Assembly (NCBI GenBank): GCA_033439685.1
Contig: JAUEDM010000003.1
Coordinates: forward strand, 3,998,001 to 4,062,000
Reading direction: 5' to 3'
DNA length: 64,000 nucleotides
From: Apodospora peruviana
Lineage: Eukaryota > Ascomycota > Sordariomycetes > Sordariales > Lasiosphaeriaceae
A program made the position numbers and the translations under genes. Below the pieces are notes generated by a model, which saw nothing but the letters and a program-made list of their open reading frames with translations, was not told the DNA's origin and searched no databases. Numbering within the stretch: position 1 is the stretch's first letter; every line of letters begins with the position of its first letter. This document shows positions 48,542-62,023 of this stretch, in pieces.

Positions 48542-51500
48542 GGCTGGGCAGGACCGGACCAAAAGGCGAGCAGGCCCGTGGACGGCACTTGGGTCATGAG
48601 CGAGTTATTGGTTAACAGCAGGCATTTGGGCTCGCTTGCCAGCTGCTGTCAGGCTGAGAGAGATGGCGTGCTGACAGGGAGCGAGCCGGGATGGATCGCT
48701 CGTGTAAGAGACAGGCGGGAAGTTGGATCAGCGGTCAAGCAACCATCGCCAGGCCGTCTTCAATGCGAACACAAACGCGCGCCAACAAGGAACGGAGCAG
48801 CGGTCGAACAGGCCCGGGGCAGAACTAAGGGGCACGTAATGCACAACAACCCACTCGCAATCCGGGGAGTCAGATGTGGTGGGGCGGCAGGAGCCCAAGA
48901 TAGCAGGATAGCTATTTGCAAATGCGATATATTGGATGGTCAGGTCGGGAGATGTTTGGACTTGTCGTTCCTGGTGGTCGATGCTCAATCCGGCTTGGTG
49001 AGACAATATAACACACTGTTTTCGCGAAATACCGGAGTGGAGGCCAGTTGCGACAGCACCCCTTGCGCCAAAAAAAAATGCAGATTGCGGTTGATGGTTG
49101 TGCCTTTGGTGTGTGCGTGGAGGGCGGACCGCAAACAGCAAAGCTGGTGCAAGATTTGGATGCGATGGCGAGATCGAGGCGGTGGAGCAGTGACTTGAGG
49201 TGGGCTGTGGAGTCGAAGGGCACGATGGTCTGAGCCGCAGAAGGCAAAAGTTCTTTCGTCTTTGTTGCTTTCCCCCAAGAATTGCGTTATCGCTCGTCAG
49301 CTGGTCCGTGTGCCCAGCTCTGACCGACCCTGTTCGGGTGCGGGGAAAGTCACTTGTGCTAGCAGTAGCACGAATGCATCCGTCGTACAATTATCAAATT
49401 GCAATGCAGCTTCCAGCTTCCAGCACCTAATTGTACGGAAACCCAACAGCGCTGAGCTGCATCTGGAATGGACACAACCCCAAAATTCTGAATGTAAAAG
49501 TACATAACAGTAGGTCGTAATCGTGGATCAAGCTTTCTTTCCCAAAATCATGCAGCATGTCGGCACTCGGCGAACTCGAAGATAGCGGGCGCCGTGTCAC
49601 TGACAGTGGACAGTGGACACAGGAGCGGCCTTAACAGCAGCGACTCGCATTACCAGCTCATCTCTGAGCTCCGACCCTGGTTACACAGTAACCGCATTCG
49701 GGTGGAGGTCACGTGTTGATTTTGAGTACCTTGCTGGCTTCACGGTCCCGAATCCAGGGCTCTGCTCCTTCCCATTTCTTTTCGTTTGTTGTCGGTTGAA
49801 TCGTCTCATCGATCACGACACAATTTCCAATCAGAAGCAAGAATTCATTCATTTTGTCATTTTCTCCAACGTCCCGTATGAGTCGTATACGGACTACGGA
49901 ATACTAGGTCTTCACACTTAATCCCGACTGCGCGGTTGACACTTCTGAATCCCATTGCGCCATTCCGCTTTCGGATCAACCATCGCTGACACCCCCATCA
50001 AGCATATCAGCGTGGGGGACAGAACCCAACTCGCCACGGCTGTGACGGTTGTATCCGTATCTAGGTATTCCCGCAATTGCCAGATGCTGAGAAAGCAGCA
50101 CCTCTCTCTCGAAGTACCGGTGTGCTTGAGCCAACAGGCCGTGGACCGTATCTGTCGAATAAATCGCCATTAATATTATACCACTACTGTATGTAGATCA
50201 ACATCATATGACTGCCAGCTAATTTGTCCGGCCTGTCTCCTTCAACAAGATCCACTTAGTGTCATTCCCAGCTTTCATAATGGCCCATGATGCTGCAGCA
50301 CCAGTGAGAAGGCTAGGTTAATGAAATGGGTTAAAGCTGGCAACCATTACGAATTCCCTTATCGTGAACCTGAACCCACGAACAATGCTTGGTCATGATC
50401 ACTACCTGCATGATCTCCTTTTCTACTAGTGCAGTCTCTTGGCACACACACATAGGTAGGTACCCGCCCACACAGTCCACACATCTGGCATATCCGTATC
50501 TCAAATACTCATCTCTGGCACCGATGCTGAAGGAGGGCCACCAATGCAGGTCGGTTTTGCTAGTTCGGGAACAGTGGATAGAACAGACAGTGTCGTCATA
50601 ACCAGGTGTGCTAAGCTTGTTCCAAACCGAGCTGTGCACACGAACCCAGCCGCCCACTCTGAATGTGACGCCAACTACGTCCTGAGTACCTTAATTTTTA
50701 AGGAAGCTACCATTTCCCGTTTTCCATGACCCTTCTGTGGATGGCGTACCTAGGGGATTGGGGATTCCCTGGAAAGCCCCTACAGTACGAAGTAGGGGGA
50801 CTCGATGAAATTCGCAGAACCCCAAGTACCTATTCAATCAATTTTAAGATATACCATGAGTTTTAACCCCCCGAGAATGGTTTGATATCAATTATCAAAC
50901 AGGGTGTCCTGCTAATCTCAGCTCTGTATCATATTCTCTTCCCACTGGCACATACCATTTCCTTGGGTCAAAAAGGCCAAAACTCGGCACAATTTGCTCA
51001 ACGCCGTGGAATTACAAGCGCGTTCCGACAGGCCCACAAAGCCATGAGCGAATGTTACCACTACATCTACTGAGTTGGAAACTGCCCTTGCGAACTTGGG
51101 TTTATGAATGCCTGGGCAGGTTGGTCGGCGAACAGCTGTAGGCGGGTATTGATTAGTTACACCACATACCAGGATATTTTTATGTTTGTCGTTCGGTGTA
51201 GTTACTTGCTTTGTGGATGTTATATATCAGACCCCGAGTTTGGCACCTGCGGATAGAATCGCTGCTGGTTCAAAATGTTGTCCTTTTGAATTATATCACC
51301 ATGTACGTACCATGACGTAGAGACATGCTTGCCTTGTATTATCTAGGACTTCACATGAGCAGCACATGTGGTATATGAACATATCGTGGAACTGAACCCA
51401 TACTGGCCACTTGTGTTCTTTGGGCGAAAAGAAGAAGACAACCCTACCAACCACAACCACCACTACTTCTTAGTATAGATTGGCTCCGTACTTCTCCTCT

Positions 51501-53019
51501 ATGGAAACAAGTAGATTCCTGACAATTCCAAACAGTCGCGTTTTGTAGGCGTAGTTATTGATAAAGTTGTGGACGAGACTCTTTCTTCCTGACTTGTATG
51601 AACGGTTCCTCTTCGGAGCGGCTCACAACTCATGAGCCGTGTATAGACGATATAGAGCCGGCTTATTAAGTTGACAAGTTTTAAACCGCTCCAGCTGCTA
51701 AGAATGCCTGCTTGCCGCTCGTTATGGGCGTGGGCAAACCACTACCACCGGCTCCTGGATCCCCCCCTTGGACCGCTGAGCATAGCTAGCTAATAAGTGA
51801 CACCTCTGAGGTACGTTGAGTTTCTGACGGTAGCGGTCTTAGTATCTACTATATCTTCAGCGTACTTATTTCCGAGCTAATTAACGTCAAATGTCGTCGA
51901 GGGTACAAACTACAAGATAGAAAAGTAGACGTTTTATGTGCGTAGCCCACACGGACAGACAGGATCAAAATCGCCTTTGTTGTCCAATGAACCACCTTCC
52001 CCCACTCTACCAATTCATGACTATACAGAATTGTGAGTGACTGAACTGGGGTCAACGAAGAGAAGTAAGGGGGCCAGCTGTTCGTGCTACCCATAGGAAA
52101 CCTACGCCACGGAGAGCCAGTTAATCAACCGCCCCTCGGATACCTACTTCTAGAAGAGCTTGCTGACATTGTTGACCCGCCGGACCAGATTGCCGACGAT
52201 GTGTGTGACCCAATATAAGGGACCCGGGTAGGTAAGGTAGGCAGGCATGCCACGTCCCGTTCTGCGGCCGCCAGCCCTCTGCAGGCAGGCGAAAGAAACA
52301 ATGTCTGCTCACTGCTGTATGTGTGAAACCGGATAATCACTGTGCAACAACGAATCTGCCATTAGGTGTGGCTTGTGAATATGACCAACAAACCCCAAGT
52401 ATCTGAGCTTCTTCTTTGTTTCATACTAGGGTTGATGTTTCAATGGCGAACGACCTTCCTTTTCCTCAATCATTGATCATCACTGTGTGTTATTGGACAT
52501 CCAATGGAGTCACTTTATACTACCTTTTAGGTATGAGGTAGGAAAAGGAAATGGTAGGATATATGATTGTGACACATGCCATCTCAACCTCGTATCACCA
52601 CCAGAGAGGGTGATGGATGGGGGCCAGATGTCATTGCTGTCGTGATACCAATCCTCCAGGCATGTCCCCGCCATAATAACTTGAACTAATGACCTGGCCC
52701 GAAGACGTCAACCTCAATTTCGATCCAACATACATCTCTGCTTCTTCTCTCATGTCCCGCAGACATTCAGCGATGACGGTCGCTCAAAGCTTAGATAAGT
52801 TTGTAGAATTTGTAAATCTTTTATTTCTCTTCATGCAAATAAACCATTGCTGTTCCCTATAAATAAATGCCGTTTGTCCAATCCCCTTTGCCGGCTCGGG
52901 GGTTCACATCAATCCTGATCCATCATCGGGTATCTCCATATCCAAAAATTGTCCCCCTTTCTCTCCTTAACCACCGTCTTCAAACATATATCCAAACCCG
53001 TCCACTTGAGCTTAAAACT
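48542..53019. other. 4.5-kb gene-free region
   Basis: The left part (48.5-49.5 kb) is the scon-2 promoter side. The rest (49.5-53.0 kb) is A/T-rich with stops in every frame. I recognise no protein, tRNA or 5S gene and no intact transposon. A perfect 7-bp hairpin lies at 51619-51639 (CGGCTCA loop TGAGCCG). The region may contain old degraded elements, but no repeat family could be identified by eye. Confidence 0.5.
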
Positions 53020-54615
53020 TCAAGGCGGAGGCTCCTTCCGCTCAGACTCGTCCGGTCTTAATAACGCATGACCGTTGCCATTAGCAGTTTGCACGTGATG
53101 AAACCCCTTCTCCGCCAAGCTTTCCTTTCTTTCCTCCTCCTCATCCTCAAAGACCCTCTTTTCCAACCACTGCGTCGCCCGCGCGCACGCCGTGTCGACC
53201 CATTTCATCCACGCCCAAGCGGCCGTGTATGTGCACGCCGTGAACACAACAATAGCCACAAGCTTGTGACCGCGCGACTTGGGGTGCAAGAAGTTGTGCT
53301 GCTCCTTAGGCGTGCCATCTTCATTAAACCCGGCCGGCGTCCACGGCTGCCCGCTAATACCATAAACGATCCACATGCCTACCGTCCGTAAGATTGAGCC
53401 GTGCACAAGATACACAGCGAAGGAGTGGTGGCCCAGCCAGAGCAGCAGCCGGTGCGAGAGCAGTTTCTGTAGGGAGTGCGATAGGAACAGCGAGACAGCG
53501 ACGCAATGAATAAAAAAGCTGGTGCACCGTCGGCCCGGGTGGGAGCCTTTCGGAACCAAAAGGCTGCCTCTAGAGCCTTCCTTGTCTTCCGCGACTAGCC
53601 AGTGCATAAGGTCGAGCGACCACTTGGCGTAGTTCTCGTTCTCGTGCGGGTACGATCCGATGTAGCCGCCAACAAGCAAGAGGATCGGCGCGACGATGAA
53701 GGTTAGTGTGCGCTGGTGGTTGGAGATGAAGTTTTGCGTCGGGCGGTGCTGCGAGAGCTCGGCGAGGAGGGTACCGAGGGCAAGGTTCGAGCCAAAGGTC
53801 TCTGTACATGCGCAAGTTCATTAGACACAAGTAACAGAAAACGGACAGAGATTAGGTGTGCTTACCAGTCAAGTGACCAACATTGAGCCACCAGTAGCTC
53901 ATCAAAAGCAAATGCACCAAAATCCTGTACTTGAAGCGCATCCCAATGGTAGCCGCGAGCACAATGTAGACCTGGAACGCGCCGACCAGCAACGGCCGCA
54001 TAGCCCACTGGTGTCTGTCATAGACATTCTCCGTGCTCGTCCACGTCGCCAGCAGCGCCCTAAACAGCCGGCGGACGTTTTGGGCAAAGGGCTTTGTGTC
54101 GGGCGCGTCGAAGCGGACCCAGAAGCTGTCGCAGCGGTTGGCCGCCGTGTACGCGCCGAAGCATGAGAGTATGAAGCTGCAGATTGTTGCGATGACGGCG
54201 GGGAACATGAGGCGCGGCGGGCGGCGGAAGGCACTTCTCGCTATGGCCATGAGCGATGCGGGCGTGTTGCCCTGCTGGTAGGCGAGTTTAAGCGGTTTGT
54301 AGGCGCACACGAAGCCGGTCAGAAAGGCGAAGATGGGCACGCCGATGCGGCCCTGGAAGGGGATTCGCAGGAACGGAAGCTGGAGGAGTCTCGGGGTTCC
54401 ATCTTTTTCGTCGGCGGGCCAGAACAGATGGTAGTCCAATGCTCTGGCGAGATGGGTCGCGATGACGAGGGCGGAGGTGATGCCGCGGAGGCCCTGTAAT
54501 CGGAGGAACTTTTGTCAGAATACACCAATTGTCCCAATTTTTGGGAGAGATGCTGCTGGCGTACCTCGACCCATTTGATGTTCCGCCTGTTTTGTTGTTG
54601 TGGCTTGGCAGTCAT
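53020..54615 (-). CDS. Acyltransferase-3 family membrane protein
   Basis: Integral membrane O-acyltransferase of the acyltransferase-3 (OafA/NolL-like) family, which moves acyl groups from acyl-CoA to sugars or other small acceptors. Three exons on the minus strand: 54615-54565, 54493-53866 and 53801-53020, with introns of 71 and 64 nt, giving 486 aa. The N-terminal signature GLRGITSALVIATHLAR (about residues 18-34) holds the conserved Arg and His of the family. Next come RIGVPIFAFLTGFVCAY, several hydrophobic helices (FPAVIATICSFILSCFGAY, ILVHLLLMSYWWLNVG, FIVAPILLLVGGYIG) and a late block with LLWLGHHSFAVYLVHGSILR, again typical. The C-terminus is a charged cytoplasmic tail (EDEEEERKESLAEKG). 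Fungal members are often near secondary-metabolite genes, but none is seen here, so the substrate is unknown. Confidence 0.87.
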
Positions 54616-57600
54616 GATGTCTAGGTGTTGTATGTGGGTATCCGGCGCCAGGGGAGATGGGTAATAAATCGGTTGGGGGCGGTGTCTAGAAATAATCCAA
54701 TAAGGAGACCAATCCGACTAGGAGAATAGCAAAATCCGAACCAAAAATGGGATTGAATGAGTGAGTGAAAGTAAAATATGACAACGGCCGAAACTAAAGC
54801 GTAGAGACTACCACCGGCCGAGCATCCAGGTCGGAGGCCCGGGATCCAAAGGAAAGACGTGTCGTGTGGTCGTCGAAAGGAGTGGACGTCAAGGTTTTTG
54901 ACAGCGAGGAACCGACTGCACAGTGGTCGGTGCTGGACGACTCCAAATGAGGGTCGCTGTCGCACAAGTGATACAGAGTAGTAACACTGACTGCCGTCTG
55001 CCGACCAAAAGGAAAACGGACAGGAAAAAAAAAGATGGAGATGGCAGTTAGAAAAAGCCTGGTGGCGGGCGGGCCGGGAGGGTTTTCTTTAAAATGCCTG
55101 GTTTGTTCACGGTCATCCTTTCCTGGACGGGAGTTTCAGGGGTTCCCGGGTCCACGGGGTTGCCCTTGCGTGCAGCCCAAAGCAGCTAGCGGGACAAGTA
55201 TTTAGAAAGGGGACGCGCACGGGATGGAGGATTTTGGAGGGGATTCCAGGCCGGGACTGGCGGGACGAGGAGTGCCAAGACTCCTCTGATGCCTGGCGCT
55301 TGTCCACTGTAAATGATTAATCTTCAAGAGTGCGCAAGAGGCGTGAGACGTGCAGATGCCAAGACCACATGGAATTGTCGTGAGTGGACGAAGGTGTGGA
55401 GTCGCCAAATTGAAGATTCCGGGGATCACGGTGGAAGTTAAAAAGAAGGAACCAACAACGGCTGATGGATTCCGCGTTTGTTGATCCATTGCCCAGTTCT
55501 GTTTGGCTGCAGTGTTCACAGTTGATTCCAGGTTCAAGGCTTCACCCTTTTCTCATTGAAACACCGCTGCTTCTCGACAGAAACAAACTTGGCATGTTGC
55601 AGACCACGGCTTGACACGACCACCGTTATCGTTCACGATACGAAGATGGATGGAAAAAGGCGGGGTTCGGCCATTGGTGGCGGCCCGTCATATGGCGATG
55701 TTTAGAAGGTGTGTGTGCTGGATTTCGCGGATGGATCGTATTTCCAAGGACTCTCAACGATCGCATTGTGGGTTTGACGGTTGTCTTTAATGCCAAGCAC
55801 CGCGCCTCCAAGTGCAGACCTCGCAACCAGGAAAGCGGTCGCGCCCTGTGGCAAGCTGGAACCAAAAAGTGTCATCACTGCAGCAGAGACAAGCCGCCAA
55901 GCACTCTGCCACACCAAGGTCCATCGAGACGGAACGACGCAATATCGAGACTTTAACCCATCGGTGACGCCTTATTACGCCGCTCTCATGTCCCGGGGCT
56001 CTAGCTCAGGCGCCGCTCTCCATGATTCCACAAAAGGCCCAAGTCCGCCACCTTTCCGAGCATGTTTTGGTTTGCGTGGCCTCAAATTGGCTCCTAACGG
56101 GCCATCCATGTTTGTCAGTATCGGGGAGACAGATGTCTTGGACTTGTGAGACATGGACACTCATTTGGCCCGTCCCGCTCCATGTCTGGGAACCGGCAGT
56201 CGCCGCAGACGCATCGAGAAGTTTTAGAGACAGAAACTCAGTTTTCGAAGAATTCCAGTCCAGTAACGACGCTGATGTGAGGCACGAGGCAGCTCCCGGC
56301 CAGGTGGTGCACGTCTCGGCTTCGATAACCCGCGCCGTCCCGCGCCTAGCAGCAAAACAATGCCGCAAAAGCTTCCGGCAGCTGCCACGCCGCGGGCATA
56401 TCTGGATGTGCTGGACAAGATCCGTACAGAGACATGTGATCCGAGGCCGGTTGGTTATGCTGATCACGGCGCACGCATGTCTCTATCAAGCTCTTTCTGA
56501 AGTTCAACAGCACACCCTGGATTCGGATCCTCATGTTGGTGGCGGGCTTGGCGTTCTTTATCAACCCCAGCATCGCACCCCTTTTCACTGCAGAGAGGCC
56601 ATTCCACTTCCAAATCCTCACTGCGGATTATTACTGACAACAAAATCTCAAAACATAACCGACGTGTCAAGCTTCCTGTTGCTCTACCTTGGCAGGGTGT
56701 CTTGTTGTTGTATTATTCTTTCCAACCGAAGCATCTCTTTATAATAAGCCTCAACTCTGTTTCAATCCTTCGCATTTACGCAAGAGCAACGTCACATTCT
56801 CGTACCTTGCAGTCCACGAAAACATGACCAATAGGACGCCACTTTCAAAATAAACGTCGCCTTGTCCCTAGAACACGTTCCCAAAGCCAGGCCGAATGAA
56901 GATGCAAGTCAGTCAGCCAACGAATCCTACAAACTCTTTTATTCTTTTACCTAGCTGTCTTCGTCGTTGTTGCCCCTCCCCCTGATGATCCACAACAAGC
57001 CACATCAGCACCACCCCCGCACGCCCACTTTCCGGGAGAGGCACCGTGCCGGCACCCAATCTCAGCTAGCATGACTGCCACGGCGATCGCCATCGTAAAA
57101 TGGAAGATCCACCAGCATTCAAATAGGACTGTTTCACCTTTTTATAGCCATCTTTCTCGTCTGCTTTATCCACCGTCCACGACGCAGCTTTGCTGTTATC
57201 GGCAAGCAATAACCCAGATGGTTAAACTGTTTCTTCAAGTTCGACGCGCGTCGTCCTCTGGTGGGGGGTGGATACCGTGAGCCCTTGCAGTTGGCCCCTG
57301 AATGACATGCGCTGATGCGCTGAAGTATTGCTCGGATTACAGTGCTGACGCCCAGCCCAGATATGGAAACTCCAGATCCGTACTTAAAGTGTTCATCGCT
57401 CTTGAAGCCACTGAAATGACTGCATCAACTATCGGGAAGCATGAAGTTGACTAAACACTAATGAGATAGGTACCTAGCAAGTACAGTATTGGACCTTTTG
57501 TAAGATCCCTGATCAGAAGAACATGGAGACCGAAGAATTAAGGAGAACCACATGGCCTGGGCCATGTCGCCAAAAGAAGTCCGAGAGCTCAGCACGTTTT

Positions 57601-58122
57601 GCACAATCTCAGCTTGTTAGTAGTGAGTGCACTTTGCCATACCTTGAAAGATAGGCCCGAACCCGGCAAAGAACGGGCCCTTGAATCCTGGTCTGTTGCT
57701 GACATGTGTCGATGAACATGTCAGGTACCTTCCGTGTAGCTAGGATCCAGTCATGCAGGTACAGCAGAACATAAGACACGGACAACCGCAGAGACGAAAG
57801 TGGTAAATGCCACGGATGAGCAGCTCAAATATCGCTATCACTCCCGATTCTTAAACCAAGAGGGTCACATTCGCTGAGAGAATGGAAGAGGCCATTGAAC
57901 GGGTACAGCTGCCGTTAATCGCACGTTTCATTCGCAGCCGAGACAAACCTGGTCTGTCTGTACGGTGTCAGATGTAGCCATAAGGCTCGATCGATAATAT
58001 CCCCTCAAGGCAAGTAATCGACCTGCGATCCTTAGCCGACTAATCACTATCTGGGTAAAGTACGCCCTATTTCGTTTACGATGAACATAACCATCCTCTC
58101 AATCTGGTTTGCTCGCAGAGCT
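54616..58122. other. Gene-free stretch
   Basis: 3.5 kb without a supportable gene. The left part is the promoter side of the acyltransferase gene; the right part includes the 3' flank of the HET gene. The longest frame (plus strand 56022-56744) has Cys/Arg/Ser-skewed composition and no domain, and I reject it. Confidence 0.5.
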
Positions 58123-60743
58123 TCAGTAAAGGTGAACATAGTCAGTCTTGCCGCCAAGCCACTGCCAGTCCTCCTCATCGATTCTACAATCCATGACCTG
58201 CGCGCGCTCGTCACCAATCTGCCGCCCAAAATTATCAAATTTGGGCTGCAACAGCATAAGCATCGTGATGGTCCACAGATTTGTGTCAACCTCCCGGTCG
58301 AATCTATCAGGATCCAGCCCCAACTCAACAGTAGTACAGTTGAACGGGTCTTTTGTTTTCGACTTTGTCCGCTTCTCTCCCGCCACAACCATAAACTTGC
58401 CCACCGACATTGGATGTTGTTGTTGGTAATTTTCATACAGCTGCTGGTCTGCGGCGGCAACCCACTCTCGATCAAGCCAAATATACCCGACCGGTTTCTT
58501 CGCTTCGCAGGTATCCTCGGAGTGTCCTTCATGCATCTTTGGATCCAGACCATCCCTTGTGGTGTTATCTGATTCCGGTACATCGCCTTGGAAGGCGCCC
58601 AGTACGGATAACTGACCATCAGCCCCCTTGAAAGGCTTGAACGGGACCCGTACGACAAGGTCGCTGCATACTGTCGGGTACACAGCATACAACCCATCCG
58701 CACCATCAACATCCACCGGCGACGTCAGGTCAATCCTCAGGTACGCCACGCTGGCAAAGCAGTAAAGGTCCGGCTGAGGCGTATACGGCGCGACAGCCGC
58801 AGGAAACCCGACTGGATCGAACGCGTCGGCAACCCATTTTTTAAAAGCAGCCGGCCGGCGCAGTTTGCGCGCGCGCGCCACCTCGCCGGACTGAACCGTC
58901 CACGCGTGGTTGCTGCACTGTAGCATCTGGCGCGTGCGGATGAGTGGCCGGTCGAACGTGACCGGCTCGTCCCAGCCCAGCCAGGACCAGCTCGGGAAAG
59001 TCTTGTTTCGCGACTGCGGGCTGTGTTTTCCCAAACGGAAGCACACGACTTGATCAAACCCGTCGACTGGCATGCCGTAGAGAAAAGCGGAGGACTTGCC
59101 GTCGAGGCTGCCGCGGAACCGCTGGAAAATGCCCTGGAATGCGTTGAGCTTGTCGGATTGGGAGGTCAGTTTGCGTGCCGAGTAGTACTCGACTGCGGAC
59201 AGATAAGACTCGAGGTCTCGGTTCGGTGGAACGGAAAGCATGCCGCCGATTGTGTTGTAACGCGTGAGAGTCGGATTATCCGGTGGTTGTTGTTGGGATG
59301 GTGATCCTCGTGCGGTTAGCTGGACGCCGGTGGAGGCGTTGTATGTGCCCTGTTGGCACTGCATGTAGATCCCGTTTGACGTGAAGATGATGGCGCGGTG
59401 GGAGAGGACTTTCTCCTGGTAGCACCACGCGCGGGTGTTCCATGGGGTGGTCTCGAGGAAACTGTCGAGGGCGTTTTCTGAGGTGCATGGATTGCCAGAA
59501 ACAGGAGGACTGCCGAGCAGGCCCATATCCGCCGAGGCAGCCGACGCGACAACGATGGTGCACTTGGCCGCCGAGTAGATGTGTCTCATGCGGAGGATCT
59601 GGATTTTCAGGTCTCGCGTCGAGTCCTGCGTGATACAGATGGCATCGACCCAGAGATACGACTCTCCTATCTGCTCGCACACTTCGATCGCGTCTCGAAC
59701 GGTGGTCGGGATCCCGGCCCAGATGGCGTTGAGTCCGCCCTCCTGCGACAGGAGCGGCGTCGTCTCGGCTGTGAGCTTCGGCTGGTCGACGCCGCCCCAG
59801 ACATACGTGAGGACGACGAAGGAGCAGTCTTCGGGCGCGTCGACGATGCACCGTCTGCGGACATCAATGATTTTGAATGTAACGCCCGGAAGCTTCTTGA
59901 ATTGGGCAGGTAAAGGCTGACAGGCACTATGGCCGGCGGGGTCTGCGTCACAGCAAAATAACCACTGACGAACATGGCTGAAATCGGTTCCAGACACAGT
60001 AGAGCTGACTGGTCCGAGCTGTGCAAGTGACTCTGGGTCGAGCTTGCGTTTCTTCAATGCGTCTTCCAAGCTATCTGTCGATATCGCTGTTTCAGGGGTC
60101 AGGGCGCTTGAATTATTGAGAACCTCGACCTTGTAACCGGCAGTCTGTTCACCAGTGGCCTCCGATCTTTCAGTCCAAGGGCACCAGACAAGTTCCCCCG
60201 GCCAGAGCAGTTTGTAAAGCTCGCGAGCGTTCACCCACAACTCGTTGTCCCAGTGTCCGTCTGATCTATCTCGTCCATTTCTTTTTAGCATACACCTGCT
60301 GAAAGTTGCTACTGCCCCAAAGATAAAATCCAGGGGTGGCCTTACTCAACAGAAAATCCCTCCCGCCATAGATAGTGCGCCCTGAGCAGGATGCAGGAAG
60401 CAGGCAGATCATACGGCTTCCGGTTCGTCTTGGTGAAGCGCTTTCTGTCCTTTGGGCCGCACACAAACGTCTCATGCCCGTCCTCGGCGATGCCGTTGAA
60501 GCGGATGCCTTCCTCGACGCTCACGATCGGCGGGATCGGGTTCTCGCGCTCGTCCCAGCTGCCGGTGAGGTCGACGCCGGCTGCCTCAATGATCAGCCGG
60601 GCGTCCTCGACTACCTGCGGCCATATCCTGAGTCTCCATTCGCGAGACCTCCAATTCACACTGTAGTAAGTTATGTATCTGGGTTCATGATTAGTGAAGT
60701 TTAATAAGAGAATTGTAGAGACTTGGGATGAAGCTTACCCCAT
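58123..60743 (-). CDS. HET-domain (heterokaryon incompatibility) protein
   Basis: Protein with a HET domain, found in fungal non-self recognition proteins that trigger hyphal cell death on fusion of unlike strains. Two clear exons, 60660-60346 and 60295-58123, joined over a 50-nt intron (GTAAGG...CAG) as REGFSV-E-CMLKRNGRDRSD. No ATG exists in frame in the first of them. A 5-nt exon ATGGG at 60743-60739 followed by a 78-nt intron (GTAAGC, CACTAAT branch, ACAG) would supply the start as MGVNWRSREWRL, giving 830 aa. The HET domain is at about residues 266-420: VVLTYVWGG, IPTTVRDAIEVCEQIG, SYLWVDAICITQD, IYSAAKCTIVVASA, then TRAWCYQEKVLSHRAIIF. No NACHT, WD40 or goodbye-type partner domain is seen; the C-terminal 370 residues are unassigned. 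The start exon is uncertain; the body is secure. Confidence 0.85.
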
Positions 60744-61269
60744 GTCTTGTTAATATGAAAAACTGGGTAGGAATACAACGGATTGTTTGTTTACCAGCTA
60801 GGGTGTTGGCATGGAAAGGGTTAAAGAAACAGAAAACGGAACCGACGAGAACAAAGATGCTCGAGGGAAATCTCTTAAGTTAAAAATTGTGAAGCAAGGG
60901 ATGAGCAATAAATGTCAAGCAAGAGAGGGACCTACATGACTGTGGCGCAGCTGTCTTAGATGAAGCGGCCGCGCTGGGCTGCAAGGCAGCAATGGCCAAT
61001 GGCAAACGCCAGAGGCAACCCAGCTAATGCAGAGTTTTCAGTGGGCTGTCAACCTGTCACCGTGATTGAAACAGCCCGGTCAGTTGTTTATAGGGCGTGC
61101 TTCACAGAGTTCCCTACGGTAATTGAGTTACACAAGCCCGGGAGAGGGCAGTCACATTTAAAATAATGCAAAGAATGAAGTTGGAAAATGCATTATCGTG
61201 AAGTGATCGCCTGATAGGTAAATTTGAGAGAGTTGTGATTCAGAATCAGGAGTCAGTTGACATAGCGGC

Positions 61270-61302
<33 letters not shown>

Positions 61303-62004
61303 CAAGAAGAAAAAAAGAAAATAAAACATACAGCACCAGGGATTCGCTGGTCGTCACCGACCCAACTACTAGTCTGGCGGTCACTGGTTTATCTAGGGGA
61401 GAGCGGACGGGATCCCGAGTTCTCCAGTGCCTATGGTCGTATGTGACAGATTTTCATGACTGGTTGTGTTATGTAGGGCCGTCGGTCGTCCGTGGTAACA
61501 ATAGTCTTTACGGCAAGGGCTTCCGGGCTGCCAGTGTGGTGAGGGAGGAAAAGGGGCCCGCTAAGTTGTTTGGCCTTGAAGCTGACTTGACTCGGAGAGC
61601 AGCGCACAACACATTGAGAACAGAATAGCCGTGGGACCGACTTCAGTCTTGCGCATAATGGAACACCTGCATTCTGCAAGCTAACTACTTGAATTACGAG
61701 AATGAGGCGAAACTTAAGACTGACGGCTTTCCCAGCTCTCTATTCGTAGCAGCCTTAGTGTGTATCATAGCCAAAATTAAGGGGAACGGAAGCCCACACG
61801 TGTACATATGACTTGCTCAGGGAAGCATAGATATGAGGTACCCAGCGCTTATGTTGGGCGGATATATCGATCAAGATTCATGACTCGGCTTGAGTGGATA
61901 TTGTATCTTCACTTTCTCTCCCTAGCCAACCAAGATCCGAACTTGACTCCATCTGCCCCATATAACGGCTAAGAAAATTTCGCATCGTCAACCATATCGA
62001 AGAA
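60744..62004. other. Gene-free stretch with poly-A tract
   Basis: Divergent region between the HET gene and the tRNA-Lys gene. It contains an A24 run at 61270-61293 followed by more A-rich sequence to about 61330. No gene is recognised. Confidence 0.5.
61270..61293. repeat. Poly-A homopolymer (A24)
   Basis: Twenty-four A in a row followed by an A/G-rich tail. No retroposon body could be recognised beside it, so it is recorded only as a homopolymer. Confidence 0.9.
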
Positions 62005-62011
62005 GCCCGGC

Positions 62012-62023
62012 TAGCTCAGTAAG
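62012..62023 (+). promoter_or_regulatory. Candidate Pol III A box, overlapping the 5' splice site
   Basis: TAGCTCAGTAAG resembles the A-box consensus TRGYNNARNNG-like pattern. Its last five bases (GTAAG) are the first bases of the putative intron, so the insertion keeps most of the A box. Confidence 0.5.

Noticed and set aside
51619..51639. Hairpin CGGCTCA/TGAGCCG as a tRNA anticodon arm
   Set aside because: The loop lacks a proper anticodon-loop pattern, and no T-arm or acceptor stem is nearby.
56022..56744. 240-codon plus frame
   Set aside because: Matching minus-strand frames are equally long; no domain was found.
61270..61330. A-rich tract as a retroposon tail
   Set aside because: No retroposon body or target-site duplication could be recognised next to it.
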